Made by a program: the position numbers and the translations under genes | Part shown: positions 42,570 to 51,386 of the stretch, in pieces | Layout: each line of letters opens with the position of its first letter | How positions within the stretch are numbered: position 1 is the stretch's first letter | The notes under the pieces: model-generated | The model's database searches: none | What the model was told of the DNA's origin: nothing | The model's input: the letters and a program-made list of their open reading frames with translations, nothing else | NCBI RefSeq assembly: GCF_021271205.1 | Contig: NZ_JAIWKS010000010.1 | Coordinates: 1 to 64,000 of the forward strand | From: Pseudomonas uvaldensis | Lineage (GTDB): Bacteria; Pseudomonadota; Gammaproteobacteria; Pseudomonadales; Pseudomonadaceae | Reading direction: 5' to 3' | Length of the DNA stretch: 64,000 nucleotides

Positions 42570-43892
42570 ATGTCCCAGAGCGCAGCAGCCGTCCTGGCTA
42601 CTCCAGACGAAAAGAACATCGTCTACAAACGCATTACTCTGCGTTTGATTCCCTTCATCTTCATCTGCTACTTGTTCAATTACCTCGACCGGGTCAACGT
42701 CGGCTTCGCCAAGCTGCAGATGCTCGACGCGCTGAAGTTCAGCGAAAGCGTATATGGCCTCGGCGCCGGGATTTTTTTCATCGGCTATGTGCTGTGCGGC
42801 GTGCCAAGCAACCTGGCCCTGACCCGGTTCGGCCCGCGGCGCTGGATAGCGCTGATGATGATTACCTGGGGCACGCTGTCCACCTGCCTGTTGTTCGTCA
42901 CGACGCCCACCCAGTTCTATACCTTGCGACTGTTCACCGGCGCGGCTGAAGCCGGCTTCTTCCCGGGCGTGGTGCTGTACCTCTCGCAATGGTTCCCGAC
43001 GTTCCGGCGTGGCCGCATCATGGCGTTGTTCATGTCGGCCATCCCGGTGTCCGGCCTGCTGGGCAGCCCGTTCTCCGGCTGGATCCTCAACCACTTCGCT
43101 GCCGGCCAGGGTGGCCTCGCGGGCTGGCAATGGATGTTCCTGCTGCAGGGCATCCCCACGGTCGTCCTCGGCGCACTGGCGTTCTTCCTGCTCAGCGACA
43201 CCTTCGCCAACGCCAAATGGCTGACCGCCGAGGAGCGCGCCGTGCTCGCCGCCGACCACGCCGAAGACCTGGCGAACAAACCGAAAACCACCAGCGACTC
43301 CTTGCTGGCCGTGTTCAGGAACCCGGCGATCTGGGCGTTCGGCCTGATCTACTTCTGCATCCAGAGCGGGGTCTATGCGATCAACTTCTGGCTGCCGTCG
43401 ATCATCAAGAACCTGGGCTTCAGCGATAACCTGGTGATCGGCTGGCTGAGTGCGATTCCTTATCTACTGGCGGCGCTTTTCATGTTGCTGGTGGGTCGCT
43501 CGGCAGACCTGCGCAAGGAGCGCCGCTGGCACTTGGTAGTGCCGATGCTGATGGGCGCGGTCGGGCTGCTGATCGCGGTCAATTTCGCCGGCACCCCGGC
43601 CATTGCCATTGTCGGCCTGTCCATCGCCACCATGGGCGCCCTCACCGGCCTGCCGATGTTCTGGCCGGTGCCCACCGCCCTGCTCAGCGCGGGCGCAGCG
43701 GCCGGCGGACTGGCGTTGATCAACTCCATGGGACAGATGGCGGGCTTCCTCAGCCCGTATCTGGTGGGCTGGGTGAAGGATGCCACCGGCTCGACCGATG
43801 CGGCGTTGTATGTGCTGGCCGGGGTGATTGTCGGCGGTAGCATGCTGGCGTTGCGTATGACGGTGCATTCCCACAGGAACGGCGGTATCTGA
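42570..43892 (+). CDS. MFS transporter, anion:cation symporter (sugar-acid) family
   Basis: This 440-residue, 12-helix carrier has the ACS-family signature FNYLDRVNVGFAKLQM in TM1, FIGYVLCGVPSNL in TM2 and FTGAAEAGFFPGVVLYLSQW in TM4. The family includes glucarate, galactarate, phthalate and 4-hydroxyphenylacetate carriers. Divergence from the CdaR-like gene and the glycerate kinase nearby favours glycerate or an aldaric acid as substrate. The ATG at 42570 is 159 bp from the regulator's start; a much longer open frame upstream is a shadow of the regulator gene. Confidence 0.87.
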   Translation: MSQSAAAVLATPDEKNIVYKRITLRLIPFIFICYLFNYLDRVNVGFAKLQMLDALKFSESVYGLGAGIFFIGYVLCGVPSNLALTRFGPRRWIALMMITWGTLSTCLLFVTTPTQFYTLRLFTGAAEAGFFPGVVLYLSQWFPTFRRGRIMALFMSAIPVSGLLGSPFSGWILNHFAAGQGGLAGWQWMFLLQGIPTVVLGALAFFLLSDTFANAKWLTAEERAVLAADHAEDLANKPKTTSDSLLAVFRNPAIWAFGLIYFCIQSGVYAINFWLPSIIKNLGFSDNLVIGWLSAIPYLLAALFMLLVGRSADLRKERRWHLVVPMLMGAVGLLIAVNFAGTPAIAIVGLSIATMGALTGLPMFWPVPTALLSAGAAAGGLALINSMGQMAGFLSPYLVGWVKDATGSTDAALYVLAGVIVGGSMLALRMTVHSHRNGGI

Positions 43893-43964
43893 TAAATCCG
43901 TTTGATCCACGCGGTGGTTCTGGGGTTTGATTGGGCCTTTCCCATCGATGAAAAGGATCTTGTC

Positions 43965-44978
43965 ATGAGCTACCGCACGCTTGGCCATTCCGGGTTGCAA
44001 GTCTCGACCCTGACCTTGGGCACCATGATGTTCGGCGAACAGACCAGCACGGAGGATTCGCTGCGGATCATCGACAAGGCCTGGGACCAAGGCGTCAATT
44101 TCATTGACACCGCGGACGTCTACACCAATGGTCGCTCCGAAGAGATCGTTGGCGAGGCGATTGCCAGTCGCCGCCAGGAATGGGTACTCGCCACCAAGGT
44201 CGGTTTCGGCCCGGCGGACGGCGTGCCCAACCGCAGCGGCCTGAGCCGCAAGCACATCTTCAATGGCATCGACGCCAGCCTGACCCGCCTGGGCACCGAT
44301 TACCTGGACATCTACTACCTGCATCGCGAGGATCACAACACGCCGCTGCACGTCACCGTGTCGGCCATTGGCGACCTGATTCGCCAGGGCAAGATCCGCT
44401 ACTGGGGCCTGTCGAACTACCGTGGCTGGCGCATCGCCGAAGTCATCCGGATCGCCGACAGCCTGGGTATCGACCGGCCGGTGATCAGCCAGCCTTTGTA
44501 CAACATCGTCAACCGCCAGGCGGAAACCGAGCAGATCATCGCCGCGCAGAACTACGGGCTGGGCGTGGTGCCCTTCAGCCCCCTCGCCCGCGGTGTCCTC
44601 AGCGGCAAATACGCACCGGACGTCGCGCCAGACGCCAACAGCCGCGCCGGTCGCCAGGACAAGCGCATCCTGGAAACCGAATGGCGGGTCGAATCCCTGC
44701 GCATTGCCCAGCAGATCCAGCAATACACCCAGGAACGTGGCGTGGGCATCGTCGAGTTCGCCATCGCCTGGGTACTGAACAACCGCGCCGTCACTTCGGC
44801 CATTGTCGGGCCGCGCACCGAGGAACAGTGGGATGCGTACACCAAGGCACAGGCGGTAACGATCACGGCGGAAGATGAAGCCTTCATCGATTCACTGGTA
44901 ACACCGGGGCATGCTTCGACACCCGGGTTCAATGATGTGGGGCATTTCGTGTCGGGACGTGTGCCGCGTACGTCATAA
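43965..44978 (+). CDS. Aldo/keto reductase
   Basis: This 337-residue NADPH-dependent TIM-barrel oxidoreductase has the AKR catalytic set: Asp in FIDTADVYTNGRSEE with Tyr four residues on, Lys in ATKVGFG, and His in YYLHRED. NADPH-site residues lie in the C-terminal SAIVGPRTEEQW. It follows the MFS gene by 72 bp on the same strand and may act on the imported compound, though substrates of this AKR subgroup are broad and not readable here. The ATG at 43965 starts MSYRTLGHSGLQVS, the normal family start. Confidence 0.86.
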   Translation: MSYRTLGHSGLQVSTLTLGTMMFGEQTSTEDSLRIIDKAWDQGVNFIDTADVYTNGRSEEIVGEAIASRRQEWVLATKVGFGPADGVPNRSGLSRKHIFNGIDASLTRLGTDYLDIYYLHREDHNTPLHVTVSAIGDLIRQGKIRYWGLSNYRGWRIAEVIRIADSLGIDRPVISQPLYNIVNRQAETEQIIAAQNYGLGVVPFSPLARGVLSGKYAPDVAPDANSRAGRQDKRILETEWRVESLRIAQQIQQYTQERGVGIVEFAIAWVLNNRAVTSAIVGPRTEEQWDAYTKAQAVTITAEDEAFIDSLVTPGHASTPGFNDVGHFVSGRVPRTS

Positions 44979-44997
44979 GCCAATATGAACTGAACCC

Positions 44998-45030
44998 CTG
45001 TGGCGAAGGGATTTATTCCCTCGCCACAAC
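44998..45030. repeat. REP-type palindrome (GTGGCGAAGGGATTTATTCCCTCGCCAC)
   Basis: CTGTGGCGAAGGG and CCCTCGCCACA arms flank ATTTATT between the aldo/keto reductase and the EamA gene. It is the clearest member of the family also at 5082 and 19164. Confidence 0.78.
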
Positions 45031-45061
45031 GTGCTAGTTGCTCGGCCCCCAGAGAATCCAA

Positions 45062-45946
45062 GTGTCCAAAGGCATCGCTCTATCGGTCACAGCCTCCGCG
45101 CTGTTCGCCGTCATGTACTACTACACCTCGCTACTCGCGCCATTGACTGGCGTGGAAATCTTCGGTTGGCGCATGCTGCTGACGATGCCATGCATGACGG
45201 TGTTCATGCTGGTGGCAAAAGAGTGGGGACTCGTCACCCGACTTGTCCGGCGACTGATCGCCACGCCGCGCCTGTTGCTCGGCGCAATGGTTTCCTCGTT
45301 GCTGATGGGGTTGCAGTTGTGGCTGTTCATGTGGGCGCCGCTCAACGGCTATAGCCTGGATGTGTCGCTGGGGTATTTCCTGTTGCCGCTGGCGATGGTC
45401 CTGACCGGCCGCGTCGTCTATGGCGAACGACTTTCTCGTTTCCAGAAAATCGCCGTCTCCTTCGCCACCCTTGGCGTGCTCAATGAGTTGTACCGGATGG
45501 GTGGCTTGTCCTGGGCGACGTTGCTGGTCGTGGTGGGTTATCCGATTTACTTCATCCTGCGCAAACGTCTTGGAACCGACAACCTGGGCGGACTCTGGAT
45601 GGACATGACCCTGGTCCTGCCGGTGGCCCTGTGGTTCGTGCTCAGCGGCGGACAGGGCCTTGCCGTTTTCGACCAGCAGCCGTGGTTGTCCCTGCTGATC
45701 CCGTTGCTCGGCGTGATCAGCACGTCGGCCCTGGTGACCTACATCATCGCCAGCCGGTTGTTGTCGTTCAGCCTGTTCGGGTTGTTGAGTTATGTCGAAC
45801 CGGTGCTGCTGCTGGGGGTTGCTTTGCTATTGGGCGAAAGCATCCAGGCCGGCGAATGGTTGACCTACATCCCCATCTGGATGGCGGTAGCAGTGCTGGT
45901 GCTCGAAGGGTTCCGGCACCTGATGCGTCAACGGCGCCAATCCTGA
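45062..45946 (+). CDS. EamA/RarD-type drug/metabolite transporter
   Basis: This 294-residue membrane protein has about ten helices in two EamA halves. It starts with GIALSVTASALFAVMYYYTSLL and has ISTSALVTYIIASRLLSFSLFGLLSYVEP-type RarD features, seen in short as LSFSLFGLLSYVEP. RarD members are poorly characterised. I chose the GTG at 45062 preceded by CAGAGA; a TTG at 45038 would add eight residues and start inside sequence adjoining the REP. A strong bidirectional terminator follows. Confidence 0.8.
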   Translation: MSKGIALSVTASALFAVMYYYTSLLAPLTGVEIFGWRMLLTMPCMTVFMLVAKEWGLVTRLVRRLIATPRLLLGAMVSSLLMGLQLWLFMWAPLNGYSLDVSLGYFLLPLAMVLTGRVVYGERLSRFQKIAVSFATLGVLNELYRMGGLSWATLLVVVGYPIYFILRKRLGTDNLGGLWMDMTLVLPVALWFVLSGGQGLAVFDQQPWLSLLIPLLGVISTSALVTYIIASRLLSFSLFGLLSYVEPVLLLGVALLLGESIQAGEWLTYIPIWMAVAVLVLEGFRHLMRQRRQS

Positions 45947-45980
45947 AGCCATCCGTCCCGCAGGGGCTTGCATTGGCAGT

Positions 45981-46018
45981 AAAAAGCCCGCCCGACATCA
46001 CTGCCGGGCGGGCTTTTT
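45981..46018. terminator. Bidirectional intrinsic terminator
   Basis: AAAAAGCCCGCCCG and CGGGCGGGCTTTTT arms enclose a short loop between the convergent EamA-type gene and hpd. It is strong in both directions. Confidence 0.92.
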
Positions 46019-46031
46019 CAGGGTGCAAGCG

Positions 46032-47108
46032 TTATTCGGTAGCCAGCACTCCCCGACGCACCTGATCCCGCTCGATGGACTCGAACAAGGCCTTGAAATT
46101 GCCTTCGCCAAAGCCGTCATCGCCCTTGCGCTGGATAAATTCGAAGAACACCGGCCCCATCAGGGTTTCCGAGAAAATCTGCAGCAGCAGGCGCTTGTCG
46201 TCAGGGTTGGATGAGCCGTCCAGCAGAATGCCCCGCGATTGCAGCTCAGCGACCGGTTCGCCATGGTTCGGCAGGCGGCCTTCGAGCATTTCGTAGTAAG
46301 TGTCCGGCGGTGCGGTCATGAAACGCATGCCGATTTTCTTCAGTGCATCCCAGGTCTTGACCAGATCATCGGTCAGGAAGGCCACGTGCTGGATGCCCTC
46401 TCCGTTGAACTGCATCAGGAACTCTTCGATCTGCCCGGCACCCTTGGACGACTCTTCGTTCAACGGGATGCGGATCATACCGTCCGGGGCGGTCATCGCC
46501 TTGGACGTCAGGCCGGTGTATTCGCCCTTGATGTCGAAGTAGCGGATCTCGCGGAAGTTGAACAACTTCTCATAGAAGTTGGCCCAATAGGCCATGCGGC
46601 CGCGATATACGTTGTGGGTCAGGTGATCGATGATTTTCAGGCCCGCCCCCACCGGATGACGGTCGACCCCCTCGATGAACACAAAATCGATGTCGTAGAT
46701 CGAGCTGCCTTCGCCAAACCGGTCGATCAGGTACAGCGGCGCACCGCCGATGCCCTTGATCGCCGGCAGGTTCAGCTCCATCGGACCGGTTTCGATGTGG
46801 ATCGGCTGGGCGCCGAGCTCCAGGGCACGCTTGTAGGCCAGTTGCGAATCCTTGACGCGAAACGCCATGCCGCACACAGACGGGCCATGCTCGGCCGCGA
46901 AGTAGGACGCCACGCTGTGGGGTTCGTTGTTGAGGATCAGGTTGATCGCGCCCTGGCGATACAGGTGAACGTCCTTGGAACGGTGCGTGGCCACCTTGGT
47001 GAAGCCCATGATCTCGAAGATCGGCTCCAGGGTGTTGGGTGTCGGGGATGCGAACTCAATGAACTCGAAGCCCATCAGGCCCATCGGGTTTTCGTATAGA
47101 TCTGCCAT
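46032..47108 (-). CDS. hpd: 4-hydroxyphenylpyruvate dioxygenase
   Basis: This 358-residue iron enzyme turns 4-hydroxyphenylpyruvate into homogentisate in tyrosine breakdown, and so also underlies pyomelanin. The two-His-one-Glu iron site is visible in IIDHLTHNV, GIQHVAFLT and FFEFIQRKGDDGFGEGNF (the last three residues of the set within EFIQR). Length equals Pseudomonas HPPD (357-358). It stands alone here; homogentisate dioxygenase and the later genes are not in the window. Confidence 0.95.
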   Translation of the reverse strand: MADLYENPMGLMGFEFIEFASPTPNTLEPIFEIMGFTKVATHRSKDVHLYRQGAINLILNNEPHSVASYFAAEHGPSVCGMAFRVKDSQLAYKRALELGAQPIHIETGPMELNLPAIKGIGGAPLYLIDRFGEGSSIYDIDFVFIEGVDRHPVGAGLKIIDHLTHNVYRGRMAYWANFYEKLFNFREIRYFDIKGEYTGLTSKAMTAPDGMIRIPLNEESSKGAGQIEEFLMQFNGEGIQHVAFLTDDLVKTWDALKKIGMRFMTAPPDTYYEMLEGRLPNHGEPVAELQSRGILLDGSSNPDDKRLLLQIFSETLMGPVFFEFIQRKGDDGFGEGNFKALFESIERDQVRRGVLATE

Positions 47109-47356
47109 GTCGGCGCCTCATCATGCTTATCAATTAACGGAACGTTAGTTGCTGGCGATGCTGAGGGCACAGGGTGGCGCGCAGGAGATACCGCGAACGC
47201 TGCGGGCGAGGAAATCGCCATAGATCAGTTGTAACCCGAGTATCTTCATTGTCGACCCAAGGCTCTTGCGGGCGAGGCTTCTGCTGCCAGAAGACGTTAT
47301 TCTTATATGCGTAAACCGATTCTACACAGCGTAACCTGTTTTGTCCGCCTCCTGTA

Positions 47357-48301
47357 TCAAATCGTCTTTTGCATCGATCGTGCAAGGGGCTTGTTGCACA
47401 GGAAAATGCCCGTCAGGATCAGCCCTCCCCCCAGCCCCATCAGCGTCGTGAGCCGTTCGTCCAGCAGCAGAGCCCCCGACAGCACCGCGGTCAGCGGATT
47501 GAGCGCAATGAATACTCCGCAACGGGTGGCGCCAATCCGACGAATCCCGTCGTACCAGGCTATGTAAGCCAGGGCCGAGCCCAATACACCGAGGTACAGC
47601 AGACTGAGCCATTGGCGGGTATCCAGTCCGCGCAGAGGTTCGAATTGGACCTCGCCTGCGATCATGCAAACCAACCACAACATCGCAGTGCCCAATAGAA
47701 TCGACCAGGTAACGGTCTGTAACGGGCCGAGGCTGTCGTTCAGGCCCTTGGAAAACAGGGAATAAATTCCCCATCCCAGCACGCAGCCGAAAATCAACAG
47801 GTCGCCCCTCCACCCTTGCGCGGTGCTCTGAAGCAAGGATGGATCACGGCTTACGATCACCAGCGCGGCCCCGCCGATGCACAGCGCGATGCCCAGGACT
47901 TTCCACCGCCCCAGCCGCTCCTTGAACAAGCCCCAGGACGCCAGGCCGATGACTGCAGGGTTCAAGGCCACGATCAGCGAAGCACGCGACGCCTGGATGT
48001 ATTGCAAGCCATAGAAAAAACACAGGTTATAGAAAAGGATGCCGAAGAACCCCAGGACGGCCAGTTGCAGCGCCTGTCTCAGGGAGGGCCTGACCAGGGG
48101 AATTCTGGCCAGGCCCAGAAACAGCAGCAACGCGATACTGGCCAACGAAAAGCGCAGGCTGGCGGCCAGCAAGGGTTCCAGAGCGCCGGACAGAATCCTG
48201 CCGGCCACAAACGTACCGCCCCAGACCATGGTGACCATGGACAGTTTCAGGTACACCGACACATCCGACGAGGTCGGGACGACATGTTCAAGGGTCTTCA
48301 T
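47357..48301 (-). CDS. EamA-family DMT transporter
   Basis: This 314-residue carrier has ten predicted helices in two EamA repeats (MVTMVWGGTFVAGRILSG in the first, GSALAYIAWYDGIRRIGATR and FIALNPLTAVLSGALLLDE in the second). It is divergent from a LysR-type regulator with 82 bp between starts, the usual layout for a regulator and its target exporter. Substrate is unknown; related proteins export amino acids or metabolites. Confidence 0.86.
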   Translation of the reverse strand: MKTLEHVVPTSSDVSVYLKLSMVTMVWGGTFVAGRILSGALEPLLAASLRFSLASIALLLFLGLARIPLVRPSLRQALQLAVLGFFGILFYNLCFFYGLQYIQASRASLIVALNPAVIGLASWGLFKERLGRWKVLGIALCIGGAALVIVSRDPSLLQSTAQGWRGDLLIFGCVLGWGIYSLFSKGLNDSLGPLQTVTWSILLGTAMLWLVCMIAGEVQFEPLRGLDTRQWLSLLYLGVLGSALAYIAWYDGIRRIGATRCGVFIALNPLTAVLSGALLLDERLTTLMGLGGGLILTGIFLCNKPLARSMQKTI

Positions 48302-48369
48302 GGTTCACCACATCCGTTCAATCGATACCGATATGGCGTATTCTCAGACTCATGTCTGATCATCGTAAA

Positions 48370-48385
48370 ATGAGTAAATACTCAT
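48370..48385. promoter_or_regulatory. Palindrome overlapping the LysR-gene start
   Basis: ATGAGTA and TACTCAT form perfect arms around AA, and the right arm includes the first two bases of the regulator's ATG at 48384. Binding here would repress the regulator itself and could set the divergent EamA promoter. It is a probable operator by position. Confidence 0.45.
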
Positions 48386-49247
48386 GACCCTCACCCAGCT
48401 CGAAATTTTCTCCCTGGTGGCCGAACTGCGAGGGTTCACCGCAGCGGCGATGCGACTGGGCATCAGCCAGTCAGCGGTATCCCATGCCATCAAATCGTTG
48501 GAGCAAGAGCTGGGTGTCGAACTGCTCAGGCGGCATCAATCGGCAGTGGAACTCAGTGACATCGGCCAACAACTGCTGTTACGGGCGCGGGCCATGCTCG
48601 GGCTGGCCAACACGTTGCGCCAGGAAGCCGCCGATGCCCAAGGCATGCGCCGAGGCACCTTGCGCATCGGCTCGTTTGGCCCGACTTCGTCAATGAAGTT
48701 GCTGCCGCCCCTCCTGCAGCGCTATCGCGCCCTGCATCCGGGGATCGAAGTACATATCGACGAAGGGCCGGACCGCCAGGTCATCCAATGGCTGGACGAG
48801 CGACGGATCGACGTCGGTTTCGTGGTATTGCCCGAAGAGCGTTTCGATACGGTCGCGCTGATGGAGGACCAAATGGTGGCCCTCCTTCCGACCGCTCACC
48901 CTCTCGCCGCCCACCCAGGCCTGGCCCTCAAGGATCTGTGTCACGACCCTTTCGTACTCACCGAGGCCGGGTCATCGGAGCTGGTTACCCGCTTGTTCAA
49001 CGCCGCGCAACTTACGCCTAACGTGCGTTACCGCTGTTCGCAACTGCTCAGTACGCTGCATGTCGTCGGCCGGGGCGATGCTGTGTCCGTGGTCTCCGAA
49101 GGATCGCTGCCAGCGGGCGAGTATCCAGGTTTTGTGGTGCGGCCCCTGATGCCCCGGGTCCGGCGCCGGATCGGCCTGGCAGTGCTGGATAGCCGCCAGA
49201 TTTCGCCCGCTACCCGGGCGTTCATCGACCTGGCTCGCCCGGCCTGA
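48384..49247 (+). CDS. LysR-family transcriptional regulator
   Basis: This 287-residue regulator has an N-terminal HTH (LTQLEIFSLVAELRGFTAAA, then LGISQSAVSHAIKSLEQELG) and a substrate-binding domain from about residue 90 (GTLRIGSFGPTSSMKLLPPLL). The inducer is unknown. It most likely regulates the divergent EamA carrier. A palindrome overlaps its start codon. Confidence 0.9.
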   Translation: MTLTQLEIFSLVAELRGFTAAAMRLGISQSAVSHAIKSLEQELGVELLRRHQSAVELSDIGQQLLLRARAMLGLANTLRQEAADAQGMRRGTLRIGSFGPTSSMKLLPPLLQRYRALHPGIEVHIDEGPDRQVIQWLDERRIDVGFVVLPEERFDTVALMEDQMVALLPTAHPLAAHPGLALKDLCHDPFVLTEAGSSELVTRLFNAAQLTPNVRYRCSQLLSTLHVVGRGDAVSVVSEGSLPAGEYPGFVVRPLMPRVRRRIGLAVLDSRQISPATRAFIDLARPA

Positions 49248-49569
49248 GTGCCTCTGCCGAGCGCAGGTGATAACGCAACGCAATTAAGAGACAGTCGGCC
49301 GGCAACTTCACAGCAAACTATCTATTGCCTGGTAGTTGCTCGCGCATTTGGCCCGGCGTGCCGGCCACGATTGAACTTGAGGAAAACGTTTGCCATTGTT
49401 ACATGACGAAAAAGTTGCGATTTACACTGTCCGGTTTAACTACTACAATTTTTCTACCTGTGCTGATTGGCAAGGGGGAATCATTTATCACCGGGTCGCG
49501 TCAAGGCGCTTGGCTTATAGCTTTGTTTGCGGTTGGTATCAGCCACCTATTTGATTGGAGTAACGATAA
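49248..49569. other. 322-bp gene-free leader of the MvaT-family gene
   Basis: This stretch holds no convincing reading frame of its own. It is AT-rich after 49380, with tracts such as TACTACAATTTTTC and TTATAGCTTTGTTTGCGG, which suit a promoter and silencer-binding region. A GGAG precedes the TTG start of the next gene. Autorepression by MvaT-type proteins at such AT-rich promoters is common; nothing more specific is visible. Confidence 0.5.
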
Positions 49570-49938
49570 TTGTCCAGACTCGCTGAATTTCGTAAAGCCG
49601 AAAAGGACCTTCAAGCCCAGCTCAAACAGCTGGAAATGCTGAAGAACGACGCCGGGCTCAAGAAAGAAATCGAATTCGAAGAAAAGCTCCAGGGACTGAT
49701 GAAAACCTATGGCAAGAGCTTGCGCGACATCATCGCGATTCTTGACCCGGGCCCGTCCAGGGCAGGTGTGGCATCGGCCAGGAAGACGCCCAAGACGCGC
49801 CGCGCCCGCGTGGTGAAGGTCTACCAGAACCCGCACACAGGCGAACTGATCGAAACCAAGGGCGGCAACCATCGCGGCCTGAAAGCCTGGAAAGAAAAGT
49901 ACGGCGCCGAGACCGTTGACTCCTGGGTACGCACCTGA
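49570..49938 (+). CDS. MvaT/MvaU-family H-NS-like silencer
   Basis: This 122-residue nucleoid protein silences AT-rich and foreign DNA. It has an N-terminal coiled-coil oligomerisation region (residues 1-62, LAEFRKAEKDLQAQLKQLE, KSLRDIIAILDP) and the C-terminal DNA-binding domain with the family's ETKGGNHRGLKAWK loop. The sequence is closer to MvaU/MvaV than to MvaT. It starts with TTG at 49570 with GGAG eleven bases upstream; no ATG fits. A clean terminator follows. The AT-richer block at 26.2-32.5 kb would be a natural target. Confidence 0.9.
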   Translation: MSRLAEFRKAEKDLQAQLKQLEMLKNDAGLKKEIEFEEKLQGLMKTYGKSLRDIIAILDPGPSRAGVASARKTPKTRRARVVKVYQNPHTGELIETKGGNHRGLKAWKEKYGAETVDSWVRT

Positions 49939-49953
49939 CATCCAGCCTTGAAT

Positions 49954-49982
49954 AAAAAAGCCCTGATCATCAGGGCTTTTTT
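49954..49982. terminator. Intrinsic terminator after the MvaT-family gene
   Basis: A perfect 29-base palindrome: AAAAAAGCCCTGAT and ATCAGGGCTTTTTT arms share a central base pair region around TC. It serves the silencer gene and, in reverse, the DUF4946 gene. Confidence 0.9.
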
Positions 49983-50029
49983 ATGGACTTGAACTTTTGG
50001 ATTAAATCCTGAGTATCGGGCCGCCAGGC

Positions 50030-50566
50030 TTATAGTTTCAGACTATTTCGTACCGACTGTATTTCACCCTCGCTTTCGACAACCGCCTGCGCCTGCCCGG
50101 CATAGGACAATACATAAGCTCGCCCGGCATTTAGTGCGGCAACCAGTGTCTGAGACAACACATGCCGACCATTCTGCGTGATGGTGCAAGTGGTTTCCAG
50201 GGCGGTGACGCCACCCAAGCTGGAAGCATGGATCTTATTACAAACACTTTGATAACCGCCCTGGAAAAAGTCTTTCTGGACTGACTTGCGCATTTCCAGC
50301 AACACGCCTTGCAAGTTGACTTGATGATCCGGTTCCACGGGCGTTGCGGTCAGTTCCATGACCAATAATGCATTCCCCGCGGCATCGCTTTTGGTCCCAC
50401 GCTGACGTGTGGTCCCCTGGCCGGCTGTCGTGGCGGAAGCATCGGAAGGCAGCGACTCGATGACCCAACCTTGGGGCCATACGACCTGCGGTTCGGCCGC
50501 CTGGACGCCGACACTCGCAACGAAGGCAAACGGCAGGACAAACAGCGAAAGGAGCGGTCGAATCAT
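50030..50566 (-). CDS. DUF4946-like secreted protein
   Basis: This 178-residue protein has a signal peptide of about 23 residues (MIRPLLSLFVLPFAFVASVG then VQA). The mature part, with WPQGWVIESLP and a pair of cysteines (VCNKIH, ETTCTI) likely to form a disulfide, resembles the Pseudomonas DUF4946 family of unknown function. The ATG at 50566 opens the signal peptide; the frame upstream is not protein-like. It is divergent from gloA. Confidence 0.7.
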   Translation of the reverse strand: MIRPLLSLFVLPFAFVASVGVQAAEPQVVWPQGWVIESLPSDASATTAGQGTTRQRGTKSDAAGNALLVMELTATPVEPDHQVNLQGVLLEMRKSVQKDFFQGGYQSVCNKIHASSLGGVTALETTCTITQNGRHVLSQTLVAALNAGRAYVLSYAGQAQAVVESEGEIQSVRNSLKL

Positions 50567-50747
50567 CAGGTTGCACTCAAGGACGGATTGGCAAGTCTGA
50601 AGCCGACCGCAAACCCAGGCAATAGCCACCTGCGGTTTGGCGTGGCCGCGTCCCTTGCGTATCATGCTGCAAGCCATTCAGCGCAGCCCGAGAACCGTCG
50701 CGACAAGCTCTGCGACGCCGTCTGCCTCATTTCTTTCCGGAGGGCCC

Positions 50748-51269
50748 ATGAGCCTGCACGAACTCAATACTTTTCCGGGTGTCACCGCCCAACCCGATAC
50801 CGCCACTCACAACTTCGTGTTCAACCACACCATGCTGCGGGTCAAGGACATCACCAAGTCCCTGGACTTCTATACCCGTGTCCTGGGGTTCTCGCTGGTG
50901 GAAAAACGCGACTTCCCGGAAGCCGAATTCAGCCTGTATTTCCTGGCCCTGGTGGATAAGCGCCAGATTCCGGAAGACGCCGCGGCCCGCACCGAATGGA
51001 TGAAATCGATCCCCGGCATCCTGGAGCTCACCCATAACCACGGCACCGAAAACGACCCGTCGTTCGCCTACCATAATGGCAACACCGACCCACGAGGATT
51101 CGGTCACATCTGCATCTCGGTACCGGACGTCGTCGCGGCCTGCGAACGCTTCGAAGCACTGGGCTGTGATTTCCAGAAACGCCTGAGCGACGGTCGCATG
51201 AAAAGCCTGGCGTTCATCAAGGACCCGGATGGCTACTGGGTGGAAATCATCCAGCCTGCGCCGCTCTGA
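50748..51269 (+). CDS. gloA: Lactoylglutathione lyase (glyoxalase I)
   Basis: This 173-residue metalloenzyme isomerises the methylglyoxal-glutathione adduct to S-lactoylglutathione. It has the longer zinc-type GloA form (as in P. putida and yeast): NHTMLRVKDITKSLDFYTRV with the first metal His, ILELTHNHGTE with the Glu, GFGHICISVPDV with the second His, and YWVEIIQP with the last Glu. A GGAGGG site stands before the ATG at 50748. An intrinsic terminator follows. Confidence 0.92.
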   Translation: MSLHELNTFPGVTAQPDTATHNFVFNHTMLRVKDITKSLDFYTRVLGFSLVEKRDFPEAEFSLYFLALVDKRQIPEDAAARTEWMKSIPGILELTHNHGTENDPSFAYHNGNTDPRGFGHICISVPDVVAACERFEALGCDFQKRLSDGRMKSLAFIKDPDGYWVEIIQPAPL

Positions 51270-51331
51270 AGACTGCCAGAGCCCATTGAGAGAGCTCCCC
51301 ACAGGGTTCGACAGTGGATTGGAATCTCAAT

Positions 51332-51370
51332 AAAAAAACCCCATGAGCCTGGCCCATGGGGTTTTGTTTT
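51332..51370. terminator. Intrinsic terminator between gloA and ahpF
   Basis: AAAAAAACCCCATG and CATGGGGTTTTG arms enclose AGCCTGGCC, followed by a T-rich tail. It suits both convergent genes. Confidence 0.87.
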
Positions 51371-51386
51371 TGTGGCCTCCAGCGGC

